This document shows positions 7,560-16,388 of a stretch of 64,000 nt of DNA, piece by piece (position 1 is the stretch's first letter; every line of letters starts with the position of its first letter). Made by a program: the position numbers and the translations under genes. The stretch lies in assembly GCA_040119125.1 (NCBI GenBank), contig JBEDTR010000005.1, positions 281,715-345,714 of the forward strand, given 5' to 3'. The stretch is from Pacificitalea sp040119125 (lineage in GTDB: Bacteria > Pseudomonadota > Alphaproteobacteria > Rhodobacterales > Rhodobacteraceae). Below the pieces are notes generated by a model. That model ran no database searches and was not told the DNA's origin. It saw only the letters and a list, made by a program, of their open reading frames with translations.

Positions 7560-8378
7560 ATGGCCGAATTCATCACCGTCGAAAACCTCGGCAATCTGCT
7601 GGTGCTGCTGTTTCTTCAGGCGGTGCTCGGCTTCGACAATCTGCTCTATATTTCGATCGAGTCGCAGCGCGCGCCGGTGGCGCATCAAAAATCCGTACGA
7701 TTCTGGGGCATCATCATCGCCGTGGCACTGCGTGTCGTGCTGCTGTTTGCGATGGTCCAGTTGCTGGGGCTGCTGACCGATCCCTTCTACGTTTTTAATT
7801 GGGAGGGCGTTTTGGAAGGCGGGGTGAACTTTGCCACGGTCGTGTTCATTTTTGGCGGCGTGTTCATCATGTATACGGCGGTCAAGGAAATCAGCCACAT
7901 GCTTCGGATCGAGCATATCGGTGCTGACGTGAACGCCAAATCGGGCAAATCCGCGACCCAAGTCGTGGTGCTAATTGTAATGATGAACCTGATCTTCAGC
8001 TTCGATTCGGTGCTGTCGGCGTTGGCCATTACCGATGTGTTCTGGGTGCTGGCGACGGCGATCATCCTATCCGGCGTCGCGATGCTGGTGCTGGCCGACG
8101 GGGTCACCAACTTCCTCAGGAAAAACCGCATGTATGAGGTTCTGGGCCTGTTCATCCTGCTGATCGTCGGCGTCGTCCTGCTGGGTGAGGCGGGCCCCGC
8201 CGCGGCGCATGCGATGCATGACGACAGCCTGCAGATCCGGCTGTTCGGCTATGAACTGCTGCCGATGTCCAAGACCACGTTCTATTTCTCCGTCGCGGTT
8301 CTGTTCATCGTGGAATTTGTGCAGACGGGCTACAAGCGCAAGCTCGATGCCGAGGCCCGGTCCGAGCGGCACAGCTGA
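7560..8378 (+). CDS. TerC-family integral membrane protein
   Basis: The product is 272 aa with about seven to nine hydrophobic helices across the whole length. The two TerC signature motifs with membrane-embedded acidic residues are present: VLGFDNLLYIS (Asp about 26) and IFSFDSVLSAL (Asp about 149). TerC proteins are associated with tellurite resistance and are now linked to Mn2+ export and metalation of secreted proteins. It lies 150 bp before the XpaC-TelA operon, a link also seen where Ter and TelA proteins co-occur, so a shared metal or envelope-stress role is likely. A structured, terminator-bearing leader lies upstream. Confidence 0.9.
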   Translation: MAEFITVENLGNLLVLLFLQAVLGFDNLLYISIESQRAPVAHQKSVRFWGIIIAVALRVVLLFAMVQLLGLLTDPFYVFNWEGVLEGGVNFATVVFIFGGVFIMYTAVKEISHMLRIEHIGADVNAKSGKSATQVVVLIVMMNLIFSFDSVLSALAITDVFWVLATAIILSGVAMLVLADGVTNFLRKNRMYEVLGLFILLIVGVVLLGEAGPAAAHAMHDDSLQIRLFGYELLPMSKTTFYFSVAVLFIVEFVQTGYKRKLDAEARSERHS

Positions 8379-8531
8379 ATGCCCGCCCCGTCCGTCACGC
8401 GGCACCCGCGCAATCCGCGCGGCGGGATCGGCATTTTCCCGCCCGCAGTGCTGGCAGGGGAAAGCGCGCTCGGGTATAGATGACGCCAAGGATCACGAAT
8501 GCCCACTCCCTAGCGCAAGGTGCGCCTGCCC

Positions 8532-8615
8532 ATGCCCAGAACCGGACTGTCGAAACTATCCTATGCGCTGCTGCTGGTCCTGATCGTCTATGCTGCGCTG
8601 AACGGCGCGGGATAA
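8532..8615 (+). CDS. Tiny one-helix membrane peptide ORF
   Basis: A 27-codon frame starts at ATG 8532 and encodes MPRTGLSKLSYALLLVLIVY and a few more residues: a short basic N-terminus and a single hydrophobic helix. CAAGG lies about 14 nt upstream, which is only a moderate ribosome-binding site. It ends 10 bp before the XpaC-like gene, so it would be the first gene of that operon. No family is recognised; the size and helix resemble small membrane-stress peptides. It could also be a chance frame. Confidence 0.4.
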   Translation: MPRTGLSKLSYALLLVLIVYAALNGAG

Positions 8616-8625
8616 AGCGGGACGG

Positions 8626-9561
8626 ATGATGTCACAGCGATACGGTGGAAAATTCAGCCCCTCGGGCGATGACGGCGGCGCGAGGGAGGCAGGCGGCCCC
8701 TCCGGGCAGAGTTCCCGACATCACCGCGCCACGCCCCCTGCCAATCCGTTCGAGGGACGGCGCAGGTCGCGCATGGGCGGGCGCGTCAACCTGCTGTTCG
8801 TGGCCCCGCTGGCATTGGTCTTCACGGCGTTCTCCTCTGGTCCGGTGGGGCTTGCGACCGACCTCATCGCCTTGGGCGTCTTGTGGTTTGGCGCATGGCT
8901 CACGCGGGAAGGGGTGCGCGCGCGGGAAGCTTATGATGCGCGCAAGGTTGCGCGGCGCCCTGCCCTTCCCCGCAAATTGATTGGTGCCGCCACCACCGGG
9001 CTTGGCATCGCGACCGCGGCGTTTGGCCCGGACGCAAGCCTGCTGGGGCCGATCCTGTTGGGTCTGGTCGGCGTCGGGCTGCATGTGATGTCGTTCGGGT
9101 CCGATCCGTTGACGGCCAAGGGCATGGATGATGTCGACACCCGCCAGCATGGCCGGGCCATGCGCGCCGTGGGCGAGGCCGAGAAAATGCTGACCGAAAT
9201 GCGCGCCGCCATTCAAAGCACCGGCGACCGGCGGATGCAGGCGCGCGTCGAAAAATTCAGCACGACAGCCCGCACCATGTTTCGCACGGTGGAAGAAGAC
9301 CCACGGGATTTGACCGCGGCGCGGAAATATCTGACGGTCTACATGATGGGGGCGCGTGACGCGGCGGTGAAATTCGCCGGATTGCAGGCCCGTGACCGTG
9401 ACACCAAAACCCGTGCCGAATTCGAGGCGCTGCTCGACGATCTGGAGCAGAACTTCGCGGCACGCACCCAGAAGATGCTGGCGGATGACCGTATCGATCT
9501 GGACGTGGAAATTGACGTGCTGCGGGATCGGCTGCGGCGAGACGGGATCAGCGCGCAATAG
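8626..9561 (+). CDS. XpaC-like membrane protein
   Basis: The product is 311 aa of the family named for 5-bromo-4-chloroindolyl phosphate hydrolysis (XpaC). The N-terminal 45 residues are polar and probably disordered. Two pairs of hydrophobic helices follow (around LLFVAPLALVFTAF, IALGVLWFGAWL, LIGAATTGLGIATAAF, LLGPILLGLVGVGLHVM). The C-terminal half (from about 170) is a charged alpha-helical domain with AEKMLTEMRAAI and REEV-like coiled segments. In Bacillus subtilis xpaC is paired with yaaN, a TelA homologue, exactly as here with the next gene. The phosphatase name is historical and no catalytic motif is visible. It is the first large gene of the TelA operon. Confidence 0.8.
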   Translation: MMSQRYGGKFSPSGDDGGAREAGGPSGQSSRHHRATPPANPFEGRRRSRMGGRVNLLFVAPLALVFTAFSSGPVGLATDLIALGVLWFGAWLTREGVRAREAYDARKVARRPALPRKLIGAATTGLGIATAAFGPDASLLGPILLGLVGVGLHVMSFGSDPLTAKGMDDVDTRQHGRAMRAVGEAEKMLTEMRAAIQSTGDRRMQARVEKFSTTARTMFRTVEEDPRDLTAARKYLTVYMMGARDAAVKFAGLQARDRDTKTRAEFEALLDDLEQNFAARTQKMLADDRIDLDVEIDVLRDRLRRDGISAQ

Positions 9562-9612
9562 CGTGGCCTGACGGAACTGGGCTGAATGCAGCCCGACAGG
9601 AGTGGGATTGCG

Positions 9613-10890
9613 ATGAACGAGTTCAAGCAGGACGCAAACGGCACAGGCCCGCAGGCAAGTTCGCAGCCGCCCGTGGCGCAGGAACTGGCCACCGCCGCGG
9701 CGCCGGGTCGTGACAGTGCCACCCATGAGGTGGAACAGCTTAGCGCCGTCGTGCTGGCAGATCCCGCCCCCGCCGATGCGATCACCCCGCTCGATCAGGC
9801 CGACGCGCCGATGTCTGAGGAAATCCGCAAGCGGATGGCCGAGATCGACATGGGCGACACCAACTCCATCGTGTCTTTCGGCTCCGGCGCGCAGGCCGAG
9901 TTGCAGAAGATCAGCCAATCGATGCTGGCGGATGTGAAAAACAAGGATGTGGGACCGGCAGGCGATGGTCTGCGCGATATCGTCGGCACGATCCGCGGTT
10001 TTTCGGTCAGCGAACTGGATGTGCGGCGCAAGCGCAGCTTCTTTGAGAAGCTGCTGGGCCGGGTCGCGCCCTATTCCAAGTTTGTCGCCAAATATGAGGA
10101 GGTGCAGGATCAGATCGACCGCATCACCACCAACCTGCTGCAGCATGAACACCAGCTGCTGAAGGACATCAAATCGCTCGACCTGCTCTATGACCGGACG
10201 CTGGAATTCTACGATGAACTGGCGCTTTATATTGCGGCGGGCGAGGCGAAGCTGGCGGAATTCGACACGCAGGTGATCCCCGCCAAGGAGGCACAGGTCC
10301 AAGCCGCGCCCGAGGACGATCAGGTGATCCGCGCGCAGGAGCTGCGCGATATGCGCGCCGCGCGCGACGATCTGGAACGCCGTGTGCATGATCTGAAACT
10401 GACGCGTCAGGTCACGATGCAGTCCCTGCCTTCGATCCGGCTGGTGCAGGAAAACGACAAGAGCCTCGTGACCAAGATCAACTCGACCTTGGTCAACACC
10501 GTGCCGCTGTGGGAAACCCAGCTGGCGCAGGCGGTGACCATCCAGCGCAGCGCCGAAGCGGCAGGCGCGGTTCGCGAAGCCACCGATCTGACGAACGAAT
10601 TGCTGACCGCCAATGCCAAGAACCTGCGCACCGCCAACAAAACCGTGCGCGAGCAGATGGAGCGCGGGGTCTTCGACATCGAAGCCGTGCGCGCCGCCAA
10701 TGCCGATCTGATCGCCACCATCGAGGAAAGCCTGCAGATCGCGGATGAGGGCAAGCGTCGCCGCACCGAAGCCGAGGGCGAGCTTCATAAGATGGAAGCG
10801 GAACTGCGCGATACGCTGGCCTCTGCCAAGGCTCGATCCGACGCACAGGGCCGTGCCGCGGGAGCCGCCGTTCCCCCCGTGCAGCGCTGA
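9613..10890 (+). CDS. TelA-family toxic anion resistance protein
   Basis: The product is 425 aa and matches the TelA family over nearly its whole length after a 60-residue polar N-terminus. It is almost entirely alpha-helical, with motifs such as LLGRVAPYSKFVAKYEEVQ, an internal stretch LLYDRTLEFYDEL, and VTMQSLPSIRLVQENDKSL. TelA proteins confer or modulate tellurite and envelope-antibiotic tolerance by unknown chemistry and lack transmembrane segments, so this is likely cytoplasmic and membrane-associated through XpaC. The ATG at 9613 follows AGGAGTG at 8-nt spacing and is preferred over the ATG at 9586. It is followed at 11 bp by the DUF2927 gene. Confidence 0.9.
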   Translation: MNEFKQDANGTGPQASSQPPVAQELATAAAPGRDSATHEVEQLSAVVLADPAPADAITPLDQADAPMSEEIRKRMAEIDMGDTNSIVSFGSGAQAELQKISQSMLADVKNKDVGPAGDGLRDIVGTIRGFSVSELDVRRKRSFFEKLLGRVAPYSKFVAKYEEVQDQIDRITTNLLQHEHQLLKDIKSLDLLYDRTLEFYDELALYIAAGEAKLAEFDTQVIPAKEAQVQAAPEDDQVIRAQELRDMRAARDDLERRVHDLKLTRQVTMQSLPSIRLVQENDKSLVTKINSTLVNTVPLWETQLAQAVTIQRSAEAAGAVREATDLTNELLTANAKNLRTANKTVREQMERGVFDIEAVRAANADLIATIEESLQIADEGKRRRTEAEGELHKMEAELRDTLASAKARSDAQGRAAGAAVPPVQR

Positions 10891-10901
10891 AAGGGGGGCC
10901 A

Positions 10902-11924
10902 GTGACGCGCGCCACACGATCCAGAGCATGTCATTCTAAGACCACCGAGGGATCTGCCGGGCGGCCCGGCGAGGTGACCCCGCCCGCCGGCTGGCGGCGC
11001 GGGATACTTGCGTTGTGCCTGACGGTCATCACCGCCTGCGAAACCGCAGCCCCTGTATCCAGCCCCGCCCCCGCGACCCGCCCCGAGCCACAAATCGCGG
11101 CTCCGCGTGCCAAGCCGGGCGAGGCCAGCCGCAAACTTTCGGCCCATTATGCGCGGGTGGAAAGCGATCTGCGTGCGCAGGGCCTGCTGCGGCAGGATGG
11201 GGGCGGACCGGACACGCCCTATAATGCCCGCCAACTGACCGAAAACTTCCTGCGCATCGCGCTTTACGACGAATATGTCAGCCGCGGCGGCACGTTGGTT
11301 GCTGAACAGACCGAAAGCCGCCTGCGCCGCTGGGAACAGCCCGTCCGCGTGCAGGTCAGCTTTGGCGACACTGTCCCCGACACGCAGCGCCGCGATGATC
11401 GCCGTGACATCGACAGCTATATCAAGCGTCTGGCGGATGTGAGCGGGCACCCGATTTCCACCACCAGCGGAACCGGCAATTTTCAGGTGCTGGTTCTGAA
11501 CGAAGACGAACGCCCGACCTATGGCGACACGTTGCGCCAGATGGTGCCCGGCATCGACCCGACCGCCGTGCGCACCATCGAGAACATGACCGAAGATACG
11601 TTCTGTCTGGTCTTTGCCTTCTCGCGCGGGACCGAGAGCGCCTATACCCGCGCCATCGCCGTGATCCGTGGCGAGCATCCCGATCTGCTGCGCCTGTCGT
11701 GCATTCACGAGGAAATCGCGCAAGGGTTGGGGCTGGCCAATGACAGCCCGCGTGCCCGACCCTCGATCTTCAACGATGATGAGGAATTCGGCCTGCTGAC
11801 CACACAGGACGAAATGATGCTGCGGATGCTTTACGACGACCGTCTGCGCCCCGGCATGAGTGTCGCCGAGGCCCGCCCCATCGCCAAAACCATTGCCGAG
11901 GAGCTGCTGGGCGGGCCAAGCTGA
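10902..11924 (+). CDS. DUF2927 putative lipoprotein
   Basis: The product is 340 aa from a GTG start with AAGGGG 8 nt upstream. A long polar N-terminus precedes a hydrophobic segment, GILALCLTVITAC, which ends in a lipobox-like ITAC; Cys about 46 would be lipidated. The DUF2927 domain covers about residues 110-300, with the pattern RIALYDEY, and near its end CIHEEIAQGLGLANDSPRARPSIFNDDEEF. That HEE..GLGL segment resembles a degenerate metallopeptidase helix, but no activity is known. Tight spacing places it in the xpaC-telA operon, adding an outer or periplasmic component. Confidence 0.78.
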   Translation: MTRATRSRACHSKTTEGSAGRPGEVTPPAGWRRGILALCLTVITACETAAPVSSPAPATRPEPQIAAPRAKPGEASRKLSAHYARVESDLRAQGLLRQDGGGPDTPYNARQLTENFLRIALYDEYVSRGGTLVAEQTESRLRRWEQPVRVQVSFGDTVPDTQRRDDRRDIDSYIKRLADVSGHPISTTSGTGNFQVLVLNEDERPTYGDTLRQMVPGIDPTAVRTIENMTEDTFCLVFAFSRGTESAYTRAIAVIRGEHPDLLRLSCIHEEIAQGLGLANDSPRARPSIFNDDEEFGLLTTQDEMMLRMLYDDRLRPGMSVAEARPIAKTIAEELLGGPS

Positions 11925-11972
11925 CCCGCACGCGCCACCCCCGGACCCAAAGCCATAGTGACGGAGACCCGC

Positions 11973-13166
11973 ATGGGCATTTTTGATTTTCTCTCGGGCC
12001 AGTTCATCGACGTCATCCACTGGACCGACGACACCCGCGACACGATGGTCTGGCGGTTCGAGCGCGAAGGCCATGAGATCAAATATGGCGCCAAGCTGAC
12101 CGTGCGCGAAGGTCAGGCGGCGGTGTTCGTCCATGAGGGCCAGTTGGCGGATGTGTTCACGCCGGGCCTCTACATGCTCGAAACCAACAACATGCCGATC
12201 ATGACCTCGCTCCAGCACTGGGATCACGGATTCCGGTCGCCGTTCAAATCCGAGGTCTATTTCGTCTCGACCAACAGGTTCACCGACCTGAAATGGGGCA
12301 CCAAGAACCCGGTGATGCTGCGCGACCCGGAATTCGGCCCCACCCGCATCCGCGCCTTCGGCACCTATGTCATCAAGGTCTCCGATCCCGGTCTGTTCAT
12401 GACCGAAATAGTGGGCACCGATGGCGAATTCACCCGCGACGAGATCAGCTTCCAGATCCGCAACATCATCGTGCAGCAGGCCAGCCGGGTGATGGCGGGC
12501 TCGGGCATTCCCGTGCTCGACATGGCGGCGAACACGCTCGACATGGGCAAGCTCATCGCCGCCGAGGTGACGAAGGTTCTGGACAGCTACGGGCTGAGCA
12601 TGCCCGAATTCTACATCGAAAACATCTCTCTCCCCCCTGCCGTGGAGGCCGCGCTGGATAAGCGCACCTCCATGGGGCTGGCGGGCGATCTGGGCCGGTT
12701 CACTCAGTATTCCGCAGCCGAGGCGATGACGGCGGCAGCCTCCAACCCCAATGGCGGGGGCGGTATGGGGGCTGGTCTTGGCATGGGGATGGGCATGGCG
12801 ATGGCCAATCAGATGTCCCATGGCAACGCGGGCGGTCAGGCCGGTCCGTGGGGCACAGCGCAGTCGCCACAGCCCGGCCCCTGGGGTCAGGCAGCGCAGC
12901 CACATGCGCAGCCCGCGCAACAGCCCCCCGCGCCGCCACCACCGCCCGTCGAACATGTCTGGCACATCGCCGAAAACGGCGCGACGCAGGGTCCGTTTTC
13001 CAAGGCGCGGCTGGGTCGGATGGCACAGGATGGCAGCCTGACCCGTGAAACATTGGTCTGGACCGCCGGACAGGATGGCTGGAAACCGGCGGGGGATGTG
13101 AGCGAATTAGCACAGCTGTTCACCGTGATGCCGCCGCCCCCTCCGCCGCCGCCGCCCGCCGTCTGA
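11973..13166 (+). CDS. SPFH-domain protein with C-terminal GYF2 domain (YdjI-like)
   Basis: The product is 397 aa. The N-terminal two thirds is an SPFH/band-7 type domain of the YdjI or 'virion core' group: VIHWTDDTRDTMVWRFE, GAKLTVREGQAAVFVHEG and FGTYVIKVSDPGLFM. A Gly/Met-rich linker (about 255-290) and a Pro/Gln-rich stretch follow. A GYF2/DUF4339 domain (about 325-380) has WHIAENGATQGPFS and LVWTAGQDGWKP, and a short polyproline tail ends the protein. In B. subtilis YdjI partners the zinc-ribbon protein YdjG in a PspA-linked membrane-stress system; the same pair is adjacent here. The ATG at 11973 is preferred over GTG at 11958 because GGAGA is well placed. Confidence 0.85.
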   Translation: MGIFDFLSGQFIDVIHWTDDTRDTMVWRFEREGHEIKYGAKLTVREGQAAVFVHEGQLADVFTPGLYMLETNNMPIMTSLQHWDHGFRSPFKSEVYFVSTNRFTDLKWGTKNPVMLRDPEFGPTRIRAFGTYVIKVSDPGLFMTEIVGTDGEFTRDEISFQIRNIIVQQASRVMAGSGIPVLDMAANTLDMGKLIAAEVTKVLDSYGLSMPEFYIENISLPPAVEAALDKRTSMGLAGDLGRFTQYSAAEAMTAAASNPNGGGGMGAGLGMGMGMAMANQMSHGNAGGQAGPWGTAQSPQPGPWGQAAQPHAQPAQQPPAPPPPPVEHVWHIAENGATQGPFSKARLGRMAQDGSLTRETLVWTAGQDGWKPAGDVSELAQLFTVMPPPPPPPPPAV

Positions 13167-13170
13167 TCCG

Positions 13171-14355
13171 ATGGCACGTTCAGGTTTTCCGCATGTGCCG
13201 CCGCCTGCGCCCGGCGCGGCCCAACCGCTCGATGATATCGACGCGCCCGAGGTCGAGACCGCCGGTCCCGGCCCCGATGAGGCGCATCGCTTCCCCTGTC
13301 CTGCCTGTGGCTCGGACCTGCGCTTTGCTCCCGCTGCGGGCAAGCTCATCTGCGATCACTGTGGCTACGAAGATCAGGTCGAAATCCCGCCCGGTGCCGC
13401 GCCGCAGGCGATCCGCGAGCTCGATTTCCGCGCCGCCATCGAGGCCCGTCTGCCAGAAGCGGAGATGGAGGAAACCCGCGTCACCTCCTGCACCAGTTGC
13501 GGCGCGCAGATCGAATTCGACGACGACACCCACGCCCGCGAATGTCCGTTCTGCGCCTCTCCGGTCGTGGTGGATAGCGGCGTGCACCGGCATATCAAAC
13601 CCAAGGGGCTGCTGCCCTTCGGCCTGACCGAACGCAACGCGCATGACGCGATGTCGGACTGGCTTGGCGGGCTGTGGTTCGCGCCCAGCGGGCTGAAGGA
13701 TTACGCGCGCAAGGGCCGCAAGATGCAGGGCATTTATGTGCCCTACTGGACCTTTGACGCCGAGACGCAGTCCGATTATCGCGGCCAGCGCGGCACCGTA
13801 TACTGGGTGACCCGCACCGTCATGCGCGACGGCAAACCCACTCAACAGCGCGTGCAGAAAATCCGCTGGCGGTCCGTGTCGGGCCGCGTGGGTCGGTTCT
13901 TTGACGATGTGCTGGTGCTGGCGTCCAACACCCTGCCGCGCAAATACACCGACGCGCTGGAGCCGTGGGATCTATCGGCGATGGAGCCCTACACGCCGGA
14001 ATTCCTCGCCGGGTTCCGCGCCGAGGGCTATCAGGTTGGGCTCGAGGACGGGTTTCTTGTCGCGCGCGAGAAGATGGACGCGCAGATCCAGCGCGACGTG
14101 CGCTTCGACATCGGCGGCGACCGGCAGCGGATCGAGGACATCCGCACCCGGATTTCTGGCGTGACGTTCAAACATGTGCTTCTGCCGGTCTGGCTCGCCG
14201 CCTATAAATACCGGGGCAAGACCTACCGTTTTGTCGTCAATGGCCGCACAGGGCGCGTGCAGGGCGAGCGCCCATGGTCGAAGGTCAAGATCGCGCTGGC
14301 CGTGCTGCTGGGCCTGATCGTCGCGGCGGTGGCCGGGTATTTTGGCGGGCGCTGA
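13171..14355 (+). CDS. Zinc-ribbon membrane protein (YdjG-like)
   Basis: The product is 394 aa. Two zinc ribbons lie in the first 130 residues: CPACG paired with CDHCG, and CTSCG paired with CPFC. A conserved beta-rich region follows (LLPFGLTERNAHDAM, IYVPYWTFDAETQSDYRG). One hydrophobic helix close to the C-terminus (IALAVLLGLIVAAVAGYF) should anchor it in the inner membrane. Such proteins are often mislabelled as primosomal or TFIIB-type, but there is no helicase motif. It begins 4 bp after the SPFH gene and is the last gene of the operon. The pairing parallels ydjG-ydjI of Bacillus. Confidence 0.82.
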   Translation: MARSGFPHVPPPAPGAAQPLDDIDAPEVETAGPGPDEAHRFPCPACGSDLRFAPAAGKLICDHCGYEDQVEIPPGAAPQAIRELDFRAAIEARLPEAEMEETRVTSCTSCGAQIEFDDDTHARECPFCASPVVVDSGVHRHIKPKGLLPFGLTERNAHDAMSDWLGGLWFAPSGLKDYARKGRKMQGIYVPYWTFDAETQSDYRGQRGTVYWVTRTVMRDGKPTQQRVQKIRWRSVSGRVGRFFDDVLVLASNTLPRKYTDALEPWDLSAMEPYTPEFLAGFRAEGYQVGLEDGFLVAREKMDAQIQRDVRFDIGGDRQRIEDIRTRISGVTFKHVLLPVWLAAYKYRGKTYRFVVNGRTGRVQGERPWSKVKIALAVLLGLIVAAVAGYFGGR

Positions 14356-14554
14356 GTGCAAGCCTGACCCCTAACCGGGACGGCGATGCTGCACATAAAC
14401 GGCGGTCGATGCCGGGGCGGTCATTGCCCCCATAAAGCGCTACGCCGTGAGGACAGGCAAACGCGCGTGAGCGCGGGGGTGATGGCGACAAATACGTTCG
14501 CACTCCGAGGTCTAGGAGCCGATTTGCGTCACTTCTCGCCTCGCCTGCGGGCCC

Positions 14555-16384
14555 TCAGCGTTCGGTCAGCTTCAACTCGATCCGGCGGTTCTGGGCGCGG
14601 GCGGCTTCGGTATCGGCGGGGTTCACGGGTTGGTATTCTCCGAACCCATTGGCCGACAGCCGCTGCGGCGGGATGCCCTCGACGTCGCTCATGTAGCGCA
14701 CGACGGATAAGGCACGGGCCTGACTCAATTCCCAGTTATCCGCGAACTCCCCCTGCCCCGACAGCGGCACATTATCGGTGTGGCCATCGACGCGGATGAT
14801 CCAGTCGATGCCTTCGGGGATCTCGCTCGCGATCGTCAGCAAGAGGTCTGACACATTGGCGATCTCGGCGCGCCCGGCGCCGGTCAGGTCGGCCTGCCCC
14901 GGTGGGAACAGCACCTCGGACGAGAATACGAAACGGTCACCGACAATGCGCACGCCTTCTTGGTTGCCGAGCAAATCGCGCAGGCGGCCAAAGAATTCGG
15001 AGCGGTAGTTTTCAAGGTTGCGCGCTTCATCCTCCAGCCTCCGGCGCTCGGCCTCCTCCAGCATGGCGCGGCGGCGCTGTTCGGCGGCGGCACGGGCCAG
15101 CGCAGCGTTAAGCTGGGAGCCGAGGCTTTCGATCTGCACCTGCGCCGCCTGATCCTCGGACGCGGCGATGTCGAGCGTGTCTTGCAGCGCCTGCAACTGC
15201 CCGCGCAGCGCGGCGACCTGTTCATTCAGCAGCGCCAGCTTACGTTCTGCTTCGGCGGAGCGCGCCTCCACGCGGCCAAGTTCCGCATTGGCCACGGCGA
15301 GCAGGGCTGCGCGTTCTTCGGCCTCTGACAGACGCTGTTCGGCGGTCAGTTCGGCATCGGCGCGGGCGGCGACGGCGGCGGCGAGTTTCTCACGGACCTC
15401 GGCCACGTCACCGACCTCAGCGCGCAGTGCATCGTTTTCGGCGGTCAGGCGGGCGATCTGTTCCTGTAGCCCCTCCACGGTGCCTGCTACCTCTTGCGCG
15501 GTATCACGGGCGGTAAGCGCGGCGGCGAGACGCGCGTCGAGGTCGTCTTCCGCGCGGCGCGCGGCGGCAAGCAGGGTCAGCGTCTCCTCCGCGCCGCGAC
15601 GCTGTTCTTCTAGCGCCAGCGTCATTGCGGTCAGTTCATCCTCGGCCCCGGCCAGCCGTTCGCGCAGCGCCTGCGCGGCGGCTGTTTCGGCCAGCTTGGC
15701 ACGCTCTTCGGCGGATAGTTCCTCGGCCAGACGGGCCTGTTCCGCCTCAGCTTCGGTCAACTGAGTTTCTTGTTCGGCGTTGCGGGCGCGCAGGTCAGCC
15801 ACCAGCGCGTCCAATGCCTCGCGCCGGGCGGCGGCAAGGCGCGCGGTCTCAGCGGCGGCGTCGACCTCCGACCGGGCGGCGGCCAACGCGGTGTCGAGCG
15901 CGTCGCGCGCCGCTTCGCTATCGGCCAAATCGGCGGCCAGTGCCTCCCCTTGCGCGCGGGCGTCGTCCCGCTGGTCCAGCAGGCTGGCGACGCGATCCTC
16001 GAAACTGGCAATGCGATCCTGCGCGCTGCCGAGATCGTTCTCCGCGGCGCTCAACTGTCCGGTAAGCGACGCGATCAGCCGGTCCTGCGCACGCGCGCGT
16101 TCGCCGGCCACCGCCAACGCCTGTTCGCGGGCATCGGCGGTGGTCTCCAGCGCCGCCGCGCGTTCGCGCTCCAGACCCAGCGCATCGGCCAATGCGGAGA
16201 CCTCCCCCGACAATTCGTCCAGTTCGGTTTCCTGCCCCGAAATCGTCTCGCGCAGCATGAACTGCATGATCATAAAGATCGTCAGGACGAACATCAGCAC
16301 CAGCAAGAGCGCCGTCATCGCATCGACAAAGCCGGGCCAGATCGACCCGGACATTCGGTTCATGCCACGACGCGTCAAGGCCAT
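14555..16384 (-). CDS. MotB/OmpA-like protein with long coiled coil
   Basis: The product is 609 aa. One transmembrane helix lies at about residues 17-43; it contains FVDAMTALLLVLMFVL, where the Asp matches the proton-binding Asp of MotB-type stators. Residues about 50-450 form an Ala/Glu/Arg-rich coiled coil. The C-terminal OmpA-like peptidoglycan-binding domain includes DGHTDNVPLSGQGEFADNW and ends with the family pattern RAQNRRIELKL. It starts 4 bp after the MotA/ExbB-like gene, so the two should form an ion-driven complex that spans the periplasm and grips peptidoglycan. The pair is convergent with the xpaC-telA operon. Confidence 0.88.
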   Translation of the reverse strand: MALTRRGMNRMSGSIWPGFVDAMTALLLVLMFVLTIFMIMQFMLRETISGQETELDELSGEVSALADALGLERERAAALETTADAREQALAVAGERARAQDRLIASLTGQLSAAENDLGSAQDRIASFEDRVASLLDQRDDARAQGEALAADLADSEAARDALDTALAAARSEVDAAAETARLAAARREALDALVADLRARNAEQETQLTEAEAEQARLAEELSAEERAKLAETAAAQALRERLAGAEDELTAMTLALEEQRRGAEETLTLLAAARRAEDDLDARLAAALTARDTAQEVAGTVEGLQEQIARLTAENDALRAEVGDVAEVREKLAAAVAARADAELTAEQRLSEAEERAALLAVANAELGRVEARSAEAERKLALLNEQVAALRGQLQALQDTLDIAASEDQAAQVQIESLGSQLNAALARAAAEQRRRAMLEEAERRRLEDEARNLENYRSEFFGRLRDLLGNQEGVRIVGDRFVFSSEVLFPPGQADLTGAGRAEIANVSDLLLTIASEIPEGIDWIIRVDGHTDNVPLSGQGEFADNWELSQARALSVVRYMSDVEGIPPQRLSANGFGEYQPVNPADTEAARAQNRRIELKLTER

Positions 16385-16388
16385 GCGC

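Noticed and set aside
8632..12965. Long minus-strand open frames opposite xpaC-telA-DUF2927-SPFH
   Set aside because: Antisense shadows of well-supported genes; no family resemblance and no start signals.
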